In this document: in pieces, positions 39,255 to 45,590 of the stretch | Layout of the letters: every line of letters begins with the position of its first letter | How positions within the stretch are numbered: the stretch's first letter is position 1 | From: JBDTES01 sp039922435 | GTDB taxonomy: Bacteria; Patescibacteriota; Saccharimonadia; Saccharimonadales; UBA4665 | DNA: 45,590 nucleotides | Direction: 5' to 3' | NCBI GenBank assembly: GCA_039922435.1 | Contig: JBDTES010000006.1 | Span: 1 to 45,590 of the forward strand | Translations under genes and position numbers: made by a program | The notes under the pieces: model-generated | Told to the model about the DNA's origin: nothing | The model's input: the letters and a program-made list of their open reading frames with translations, nothing else | The model's database searches: none

Positions 39255-41081
39255 CTATACTGTTACGTATTCTTTGTCTAAGGCGCCAGCAACAGCTCTT
39301 TGGCCTACGCTGGTGCGCGCCGTTATGTCTCGAGTACGCACTTCACCTCGGCTATTCACTCCAGCAAACCCTAGACGAGAAAATTCATCGGGGGAGCAAG
39401 TCAGCAAATGTTCTATTTTCTCTACCATAAGACTTGTCAGATCCATCCCATCAGCCTTGGTGTGCTTAACTTGTTTGGCACCCAGCGCGCGCGACTTTTC
39501 TTTGGTAAGCGACATAACTTGGCGCCAACCAAGCTCACTACCCGGCGCATCTTGACGGTAGACATACAGTGCATTCCTCTCCGTAATCGGGCTCTCGGCA
39601 ATAGCATGCTCCCCAGTTACCTCACCTCGCTGGTTTACTTCTTGAAGCACGAGGATAATATACTCATCAGGCTGTTCAGCCCCGTCTTCACTGTGCACCA
39701 TACTACGGGTCTTACGCGTTCCGCGCGTGTAGTAGCATTGGTCTTTTCCCCAAAGCTCACGTGCTTCTTCTAAAACTTTCAGTCTAGATAAATCTATTTG
39801 AGGTTTTCCCCCACTCCGCTGTGCCACATCCTCAACGATTTCCCTGGATGTATTCACTAAATCACCCTCTGGAAGAATCTCCCAATTCAGCTGCATGGTA
39901 TCCAGGTTATAACCATCTTCGCCACTTGTAATATCTCCAGATGGTTCGTTAGATCCCTGGTACTCTATACCTGCCCCCAAGGTACTATTAAGATAATCTA
40001 TCAGATATTTGTTATAGCTTACTTCTGTTTCTAAAGCTTCTACACCAGCAGCCTCCATTTTAGCCGAGTGAACAAACCAGTCTTGGGCAATCTCAGAGAT
40101 TCCTCCAGCCTGCCCTTTTTGTACTCTCAACTGGCGACTTACTATATCCACTGCAAACAGTTTAAAAAAGTCATTAAACTTCTGAGGCTGAGATTTAAAT
40201 ATAGCTTGCACGGTATCAACGTCAGCTTGACTAGAACCTTCTGGATTTACAGCCAATCGAGCACACGCATCAAACTCTCTTTCATCCATTCGAAGCTCTC
40301 TAGAGTGCCTGGAGTAGATATTCTCGAGCTTTTGAGCCACATTACCGTATACGGATTTACTGCCTAGTATTTGAGCCAGTAGATAAATCTGCAAACTCAC
40401 ACCGTTAGCGATGCCAGGGCTAATCGTATCGAACTGGGAATCCAGTTCTCCTATAATAATCTCGATTAGGCTTTTTATATTGTCACTATTCTTAACCTCT
40501 CGCCGAATACCTGTCTTAAATGCATCTGCATCAAACGCACCTTCACGCAAAGACTTAGTCTCTTCTGGAAGTAGTGACTCTAGTAAATCTTGAGTGAGAT
40601 CCAAATTGTCCCAGTAGGCGTCAACGGTTGAGGTTGAGTGTATTGCTTCAATCTGTTTTACGCTGCGGCGTGCAGGCAAAGCTAGGAGCTTGCTAGCCGA
40701 GTAGTGTAGCTCAGTAATACCAAGAGGAGTAGTTAATCGGAATTCCGCAATACCGTACTTATCTGCATGACTGCGGACACGCCTATAACGCTTATATATA
40801 TCTACGGATTCACTATCATTCTCTCTGTGAGATTCAAACAGTTTCGGATTAAAGCTACCTGGCGTCAACAATGTCCCCTCGTCTACGAATCTTTTAATAT
40901 CTTCCTTGTAAGGAGCCAAGACACCGTCCGACCAAGTTTTAAAGCTGCGCAATTCATCTAAGGATTGGTCTACAGGGCCGTCAGTAATTGGTTCACGGCG
41001 TGTGACACCGGCATTCCTCACTATTTGAGGGATTTGCAAACTAGAATCCGGCTGATATACAGTCTTGTTGTCTATTTCCAT
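39255..41081 (-). CDS. Large hypothetical protein, 608 aa, between palindrome repeats
   Basis: Not recognised; soluble, no signal peptide or TM. N-terminus MEIDNKTVYQPDSSLQIPQIV, a middle helix-rich part (LLESLLPEETKSLREGAF, IIIGELDSQFDTISPG) and a C-terminal half with YILVLQEVNQRGEVTGEHAIAE and FSRLGFAGVNSRGEVRT. Few strong hydrophobic blocks, many Glu/Asp/Ser. A perfect TTGACA-18-TATAAT promoter puts the transcription start on or next to ATG 41081, so the mRNA is leaderless and the longer upstream frames are excluded. It is exactly bracketed by two copies of a palindrome pair, which suggests it came in, or is maintained, as a unit. Confidence 0.7.
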   Translation of the reverse strand: MEIDNKTVYQPDSSLQIPQIVRNAGVTRREPITDGPVDQSLDELRSFKTWSDGVLAPYKEDIKRFVDEGTLLTPGSFNPKLFESHRENDSESVDIYKRYRRVRSHADKYGIAEFRLTTPLGITELHYSASKLLALPARRSVKQIEAIHSTSTVDAYWDNLDLTQDLLESLLPEETKSLREGAFDADAFKTGIRREVKNSDNIKSLIEIIIGELDSQFDTISPGIANGVSLQIYLLAQILGSKSVYGNVAQKLENIYSRHSRELRMDEREFDACARLAVNPEGSSQADVDTVQAIFKSQPQKFNDFFKLFAVDIVSRQLRVQKGQAGGISEIAQDWFVHSAKMEAAGVEALETEVSYNKYLIDYLNSTLGAGIEYQGSNEPSGDITSGEDGYNLDTMQLNWEILPEGDLVNTSREIVEDVAQRSGGKPQIDLSRLKVLEEARELWGKDQCYYTRGTRKTRSMVHSEDGAEQPDEYIILVLQEVNQRGEVTGEHAIAESPITERNALYVYRQDAPGSELGWRQVMSLTKEKSRALGAKQVKHTKADGMDLTSLMVEKIEHLLTCSPDEFSRLGFAGVNSRGEVRTRDITARTSVGQRAVAGALDKEYVTV

Positions 41082-41088
41082 GTTCATT

Positions 41089-41118
41089 ATTATACAATAT
41101 CTTTGCAATTGATGTCAA
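41089..41118 (-). promoter_or_regulatory. Consensus promoter, leaderless
   Basis: Minus strand TTGACA (41113-41118), 18-base spacer, TATAAT (41089-41094), 7 bases, then ATG 41081. Both hexamers match the sigma-70 consensus perfectly. Confidence 0.8.
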
Positions 41119-41216
41119 CGGTATTGTGTTGTACTATATTTCACGAAAGTCCGGCACTGCTTATTTGGCACTTAATTAATAAGAGTAGCCCGTCTTTTGA
41201 CCTACAGAATGATTTA

Positions 41217-41289
41217 CAGGGTCAGACCCTGTGGGATAGTTCTGTTGGCTCTTTTGCAAGGTGCCACCTTGCAAAACTACCTTGCAAAA
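41217..41289. repeat. REP-like palindrome pair, right copy
   Basis: CAGGGTCAGACCCTG (41217-41231) and a 12-bp-stem palindrome TTTTGCAAGGTG / CACCTTGCAAAA (41252-41276), followed by ACCTTGCAAAA (41279-41289). Same order and orientation as 39172-39250. It lies between the 608-residue gene promoter and the surface protein promoter. Confidence 0.8.
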
Positions 41290-41335
41290 TGTGTTGGGGT
41301 TTGTTGTAGAAGTTGGGGAAATGGTATTCAATGTT

Positions 41336-41362
41336 TTGACATCCCGGCAAATAGAGTATAAT
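41336..41362 (+). promoter_or_regulatory. Promoter of the surface protein gene
   Basis: TTGACA (41336-41341) and TATAAT (41357-41362), both perfect, with a short 15-base spacer. The leader of ~50 bases carries GGGAGG before ATG 41421. Confidence 0.7.
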
Positions 41363-41420
41363 TAGAACATAATTTTTGTGAGAAAGTTTGCGAGCATCAT
41401 CAATTAACGGGAGGTTCTTT

Positions 41421-44400
41421 ATGACCCACAGTCACGTCTACAAAGCAGTACGTGAAACAAAAACTAAATTTATAAACATCACCACATCCCTAATCTTAGT
41501 AGGAATGAGCCTAGGCGGCGCTATCCCAGCCCTCTTACCCGCCACCGCCCACGCTGCCGGTAACACGGTTGTCGTTACACCAAGCAATGCGACCTCGAAT
41601 GGTTGGACAGAGTTCACACAGGATGGTTCTAGTGTCGACTACGTAGCAGACTCCGACCCGCAAACAACTGGTAATGGCGCCCTGAGGATTACTACCGCCA
41701 ACGACAACAATTCCGTTGCAGACTACTACCGCGAAAATACAAGCGTTCCTTTAAGTAGTATCCAACAACTCGGCTACAGTACAAAGCAACTCCATGGGCC
41801 AGTTGGCTCAGCAAACCCATCTTACTACATGGGCATCGATGCAGACGGTAACTCAAGTACATCTGATACATTTTATGTGCTATATGAGACTTATTACAAT
41901 GATACAAATATTGCGAACCAATGGCAGAATTGGTCGATTAATAATGATACTGGTAAATTTTGGTCAACAGCGCCAGTCGGTAGCTTAGGATCCAATGGCG
42001 GTGGTTCGGCAGCGAAGAACTTCACGTTAGGTAATCTAAAGTCAGCCTACCCTAACGCGACAGTAGTTGAGTATGGCCTAAATATGGGAACAGGTAACCC
42101 AGACTGGTCCAGTGAAGTTGATAACTTCAACTTCAACGGTACAACGTACAACTTCGAGCCAGCTGCACCAGTACAAACTTGCTCTTACGACCCAAGTCAA
42201 TATTCAGAAGTAAACTGGGGACGTGACCTAGCAACCCAGAACGATACTCCACTCTTCGATACCTCGTCAAATGGAGGCCTTGTTAGCCTGAATGGTGGCT
42301 CAGTTCCATCATCGATTACTGACTATAATACGACCCACCCCACTGCTCCTTGGCACTGGTTGTACGTAAAAGGCACCTCACCTATTAATTGGGCCTACGG
42401 TTTTGCCGACGGCACAACACGAACCGCAGCCGTAACTTTCTCACTTGTGGGGACTTGTGAGGTTCCCACGATCACTTGGGGCGGCCCATACCCACCAACT
42501 ATTGGTTCATCAACTATATACGCTTCCGCTTATTACACGAGCGCACATGGCTATCCTGCCAGTGGCTGTAACCGTAACCTACCAGTACCACGCTGTGAAA
42601 CAATCCAAGATGCAATCAATGCCGCCAAAGATGGTGACACTATCAAACTAATTGGTAACTTCGATGTTTCTCAGCAGATTAATGTTAATAAAGAGGTCAC
42701 CATAGACGGTATGGGTGGCAGTAACAATTATATAGCTGTCATTTACGCAAACTTCGACAAGACTGATAATTCGAATAACTCAGTCCTTTCGGTTACAGCA
42801 AATCACGTAAGAATCAGCCAATTAATCGTAAACGGAAAGAGTCGCCAATTACACGGTATTAACACATACAATGCTCAAGATTTACAGATGTGGCGCGTAA
42901 CCCTAGAGAATAATGGATTCAGTGGCTTAAACGTTAACCGTTCATGGGTTCAGGGTGTAGATTTAACTACCGAAAACAATGGTTGGCACGGTGTCGATGT
43001 TGATGGCCCCGGCGCAGTCTTCCAAGATGCTGGCATTAATCACCACAACGAAACTGGAACCCACACAGATAACAGCAAAACTCTTCCGGTTCCTGCCCTT
43101 TACGTAGATGACACAACTGTTGGGACTGTGAATGACACAAACAACCAATACGTATACGTGAATAACTACTGGCACAACGGCGACCGTGCATACTTTCTTG
43201 CCTCAGAAGCTCCAGATTTTAGTAACGCAAAAGTTAACGGCGCTTCCGTAGCATTACAGCCGCAGAATTGTAGTACATCCGGCTTTAAGCTTGTAAGCGG
43301 TACTATGGGCCTAAGTACCGATATCAGCGATGGTGCTGGTACTGGCATCGACGGTGCTTCATATAGAGTTGTGAGAGTTGGAACAAATGGCTGTATCATG
43401 ACAAACCCGAATAACGACTATGGAAATGGTGTTATGGGCTACGACTCCGGCAGCCAAACTCTGACAGGACCTAACACATTTACTGGCTCATTTGACACCA
43501 AGACATTACCGAGCGACGGCAATTACGCAGTCATGTTGACCGCTAAGAACGCGCTTGGTCTCACAACAACTAACTACATCGACATAAACGTCGACAACAC
43601 CGGCCCTGAATACAATGCTGTAACAATTAATGACAACCCATTCGTAGACGGCATGTTAGTACACGGTAATATAAGTATTGGTACCAATTTCAATGACACC
43701 TCAAGTGGTGTGCAGAAAGCCAACTACTTCTTGCGAAAAGATAGTAATGCTTCAAAGTTCGGTGGCTCAGAATCGATGAGCCAAGTTAGGGCATCTGACA
43801 CGTGGAAGACGACTAGCAACTTCAACACTAAAGACCTAAATGGTTATGGCGACGGTACATACGAACTCAGGCTACATGTATGGGATAATTTGGGCAATCT
43901 CACATCAGTTAAGGTCGGTACAATTAACGTAGACAACACAGCTCCTGACGCACCTACAGCTAGCTTCGCATCTAATGGTGATGGAACCCAGAATGTTACT
44001 CTGACAAAATCTAATATTACAGATACCATCTACTACACAATTGGTGGATCGACTCCAACCATAGACCCTGCTAACAAGTACACTGGGCCTTTCAGTCTTA
44101 ACCCTAGCGTGGCTCCAAATGTCACTACTATCAAAGCCGTAGCTATTGATGCAGCTGGTAATGTAAGCCTCCCAATGTCAGTTAATGGCCCAGCCATTAC
44201 CAACGAAGCGTCGCAGACAGCAACAACTACCGCCATTACGCTTACCTGGAATACTAACGAACCAGCCACCTCAAGAGTGGTTTACGACACAGTCTCTCAC
44301 TCGGCAATAGGCACAGGCAACAATTATGGGTACGCAAATTCTACTCTAGAAGACTCAACCCTAAACACAGCACACAGCGTAACAATCACGGGGTTAACAC

Positions 44401-44810
44401 CTGGAACAACTTACTACTTCAGGATAGCTTCTCATGGTTCACCAGAAACGGTTAGCTCTCAGATTACCGGTCTCACACTCGTGCCACCAACGCCAGGTGC
44501 ACCAGCTAGTCAACCGCCAGTCTTCCAAGTAGCTTTAACCCCGCCAAACAACCAAGGCATCCAGGTACTTGGAGCATCTACGACAACGCCAGCCAACAGT
44601 GGTAATAATGGTTCTGCTACTGAGGTTTTGGGTGATAGCGCTACTCGAGGCAACGACCAAGGTACAGTTAATATCGCTAGTTCCGCCAACAAATCCGGCA
44701 ATAACTTCCTCGGCCTTGGCTGGTGGTGGTTACTGATCTTAGCCGTAATTGCTGGATTCTTCTGGTTCTTTGCTGGCAAGCGCGACAAAGACGACGACAA
44801 AAAAGCCTAA
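41421..44810 (+). CDS. Large cell-surface protein: beta-helix, Ig-like and fibronectin-like domains, C-terminal TM anchor
   Basis: 1129 residues. Sec signal peptide at ~1-46 (hydrophobic core, cleavage near TAHA-AG). Residues ~50-250 form a Trp/Asn/Thr-rich beta domain; ~380-570 a right-handed beta-helix (RCETIQDAINAAKDGDTIKL, then repeated short strands); ~650-860 two Ig-like repeats ending IDINVDNTGPEYNAV and TINVDNTAPDAPT; ~865-925 a chitobiase-like domain (TIYYTIGGSTPTIDP); ~930-1020 a fibronectin/purple-acid-phosphatase-like domain (LTWNTNEPATSRVVYDT, LTPGTTYYFRIAS); a Pro/Ser linker; and TM helix ~1090-1115 with a charged tail KRDKDDDKKA. No LPxTG. GGGAGG, 7 bases upstream, decides the start at 41421. 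Likely displayed on the cell surface, plausibly in host contact. Confidence 0.85.
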   Translation: MTHSHVYKAVRETKTKFINITTSLILVGMSLGGAIPALLPATAHAAGNTVVVTPSNATSNGWTEFTQDGSSVDYVADSDPQTTGNGALRITTANDNNSVADYYRENTSVPLSSIQQLGYSTKQLHGPVGSANPSYYMGIDADGNSSTSDTFYVLYETYYNDTNIANQWQNWSINNDTGKFWSTAPVGSLGSNGGGSAAKNFTLGNLKSAYPNATVVEYGLNMGTGNPDWSSEVDNFNFNGTTYNFEPAAPVQTCSYDPSQYSEVNWGRDLATQNDTPLFDTSSNGGLVSLNGGSVPSSITDYNTTHPTAPWHWLYVKGTSPINWAYGFADGTTRTAAVTFSLVGTCEVPTITWGGPYPPTIGSSTIYASAYYTSAHGYPASGCNRNLPVPRCETIQDAINAAKDGDTIKLIGNFDVSQQINVNKEVTIDGMGGSNNYIAVIYANFDKTDNSNNSVLSVTANHVRISQLIVNGKSRQLHGINTYNAQDLQMWRVTLENNGFSGLNVNRSWVQGVDLTTENNGWHGVDVDGPGAVFQDAGINHHNETGTHTDNSKTLPVPALYVDDTTVGTVNDTNNQYVYVNNYWHNGDRAYFLASEAPDFSNAKVNGASVALQPQNCSTSGFKLVSGTMGLSTDISDGAGTGIDGASYRVVRVGTNGCIMTNPNNDYGNGVMGYDSGSQTLTGPNTFTGSFDTKTLPSDGNYAVMLTAKNALGLTTTNYIDINVDNTGPEYNAVTINDNPFVDGMLVHGNISIGTNFNDTSSGVQKANYFLRKDSNASKFGGSESMSQVRASDTWKTTSNFNTKDLNGYGDGTYELRLHVWDNLGNLTSVKVGTINVDNTAPDAPTASFASNGDGTQNVTLTKSNITDTIYYTIGGSTPTIDPANKYTGPFSLNPSVAPNVTTIKAVAIDAAGNVSLPMSVNGPAITNEASQTATTTAITLTWNTNEPATSRVVYDTVSHSAIGTGNNYGYANSTLEDSTLNTAHSVTITGLTPGTTYYFRIASHGSPETVSSQITGLTLVPPTPGAPASQPPVFQVALTPPNNQGIQVLGASTTTPANSGNNGSATEVLGDSATRGNDQGTVNIASSANKSGNNFLGLGWWWLLILAVIAGFFWFFAGKRDKDDDKKA

Positions 44811-44919
44811 TCTATAAATAGCGTAGAATCGCAGTTAGTAGATAGTAGCTAGTAGGCTGTAGACCGTAGCCGCAGTTAATGGCCATGACGTAGTTACCTG
44901 GCTCAATATGTTTGTAAAA

Positions 44920-45000
44920 CGTACAATACCTCCACCTTTAGGTGGAGACGGAGCCACTGTTCGACGAACTCCAGTGAGGAGTTGTGGCGGAGGTTGTACG
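44920..45000 (+). other. Cloverleaf-like nested inverted repeat
   Basis: Outer helix CGTACAA (44920-44926) / TTGTACG (44994-45000), continued by CCTCC / GGAGG; inside lie CTCCACC / GGTGGAG with a TTTA loop (44930-44947), and GCCAC / GTGGC enclosing AACTCC / GGAGTT. The 81-base element folds almost completely. The order of arms and the lack of D- and T-loop motifs exclude a tRNA. It may be a small RNA or a mobile palindrome. Confidence 0.6.
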
Positions 45001-45051
45001 ATTTTATCAGCATTTGACCAAGAAATGGAGTTTTTGGCCAAAGGTTTTTGG

Positions 45052-45360
45052 TTACTTTTGGCCTGCAAAAGTAATATCAATACTAGAGATTATTAGATGG
45101 ATTGTAGAGGTTTGGGGCTCGGGTTTGGCGGCCATTACGGAGTTGCCTGGCTGCACCGTTAGTTAAAACGACAACTTATCCAAGCGTCAGCGACGGGTCG
45201 GTTTGATTGTTCGAGGAGCTACCAGCGACGGGTCGGTTTGATTGTTCGAGGAGCTACCAGCGACGAGTTATCAAACTGGTCGTCGGCTTTAACAACTTTG
45301 CACCAAACAACGGAGTATTTGGCCGGAGGATTTTGGTTACTTTTGGCCCTCAAAAGTAAC
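45052..45360. repeat. Two diverged repeats each ending in a TTACTTTTG/CAAAAGTAA hairpin
   Basis: About 60-base blocks ending at 45078 and 45362 are roughly 75-80% identical. Each ends in a hairpin: TTACTTTTG / CAAAAGTAA at 45052-45074 and GTTACTTTTG / CAAAAGTAAC at 45336-45360. Both would encode GFWLLLAxKSN, but no start or family supports a gene, so DNA or RNA structure is the likelier conserved feature. Confidence 0.6.
45188..45267. repeat. 35-bp tandem repeat, 2.3 copies
   Basis: Two exact copies at 45188-45222 and 45223-45257, unit starting CAGCGACGGGTCGGTTTGAT, plus a partial third copy from 45258 (CAGCGACGAG). The copies are directly joined, so this is not a CRISPR array. Confidence 0.9.
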
Positions 45361-45439
45361 ATAATCTATCAAGCAGCACCTCGTAGTTCGTAGATAGATA
45401 GTGACTACAACACTCAAATAAAAACCATGAATATATCAA

Positions 45440-45465
45440 ATAGCCCCACATCTGGGCTATTTTAA
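45440..45465 (+). terminator. Terminator-like hairpin
   Basis: ATAGCCC (45440-45446) / GGGCTAT (45454-45460), 7-bp stem, followed by TTTAATT. No gene directly upstream on the plus strand; it may end a transcript from the repeat region or serve a minus-strand gene beyond the window. Confidence 0.65.
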
Positions 45466-45590
45466 TTGAAGCTACCCTGCCCTTTGCGACGTTAATGGCG
45501 CTATTGTTGTCATAAGTTACAACTTCCTTCGGCAGCTCAACTTGTTTGAGGCGCCAAACCACCGAGTTGTTGAGCTGGTTGTAAGCTTTG

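Larger units (their letters stand above)
44811..45590. other. Non-coding repeat-rich region
   Basis: 780 bases after the surface protein gene with no convincing gene; short open frames carry no family signal. GGCCATnACGnAGTTnCCTGGCT-type sequence occurs at ~44881-44903 and again at ~45130-45152. Together with the tandem repeat, the cloverleaf-like palindrome and the paired hairpins listed separately, it looks like an array of decayed repeat units. Confidence 0.6.

Noticed and set aside
41082..41108. Longer start for the 608-residue protein
   Set aside because: The frame upstream covers the -10 box of a perfect promoter, so those codons would not be in the mRNA.
44920..45000. tRNA gene, because of a 7-bp outer stem and cloverleaf arms
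   Set aside because: Arm lengths and order do not fit, and D-loop GG and T-loop TTCRA at the expected places are absent.
44835..45166. Short open frames (60-81 codons) in the region after the surface protein
   Set aside because: They overlap each other on both strands, lie over palindromes and repeats, have no Shine-Dalgarno and show no family pattern.
45188..45267. CRISPR array
   Set aside because: The 35-bp units are directly adjacent without spacers, and no cas gene is seen.

Overview
The window looks like a chromosome segment of a host-dependent, small-genome Patescibacteria (CPR) bacterium, most likely Candidatus Saccharibacteria (TM7). The reasons are tiny intergenic gaps, many 1-4 base gene overlaps, short or degenerate versions of universal proteins (a DHH-like pseudoenzyme near truB, a stand-alone DciA-like domain), many small lineage-specific membrane proteins, and no biosynthetic pathways. 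UGA is used as an ordinary stop, which argues against Gracilibacteria-type recoding. The lineage call is inference from gene content; no rRNA was found.

Layout. 0-6.5 kb: RNA decay and repair on the minus strand (RNase J, a family-4-like uracil-DNA glycosylase, four tiny membrane proteins, PNPase, S15). 6.6-7.8 kb: a small accessory cassette. 7.7-15.1 kb: truB with a duplicated 5' end, the DHH-like protein, S20 with a histone-H1-like tail, DNA polymerase III delta, a trehalose-phosphate synthase/phosphatase fusion and MutM. 15.1-26.9 kb: small proteins, two HAD hydrolases, a two-gene PEP-synthase-like system, a nucleotide housekeeping operon (MazG-like, NUDIX, deoxyribosyltransferase-like) behind a candidate operator array, a PNPOx-like protein, DNA polymerase I and a second sigma-70 factor. 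27-29.8 kb: a full-length P-type ATPase whose catalytic motifs are all replaced. 30.8-31.9 kb: an accessory cassette of two small genes ending in a complete type III hammerhead ribozyme. 31.9-35.6 kb: a P-loop kinase, then dnaG-rpoD. 35.7-45.6 kb: accessory and surface region with a structured minus-strand RNA, a 608-residue unknown protein between two copies of a palindrome pair, a large beta-helix cell-surface protein, and about 780 bases of repeat-rich non-coding DNA.

Three themes cut across the window. (1) Genes that start a transcription unit often have a -10 hexamer only 6-8 bases before the start codon and no Shine-Dalgarno, which predicts leaderless mRNAs; genes inside operons and the accessory cassettes use Shine-Dalgarno sites. 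(2) Proteins that normally bind metal through cysteines have lost those ligands: DnaG zinc ribbon, family-4 UDG iron-sulfur cluster, one MutM zinc ligand. (3) Structured RNAs sit directly 3' of small SD-led genes (6.6, 31.8 and 36.8 kb), and two of these cassettes share an 18-base leader motif. The hammerhead cassette at 30.9-31.9 kb is the best candidate for an undescribed system.
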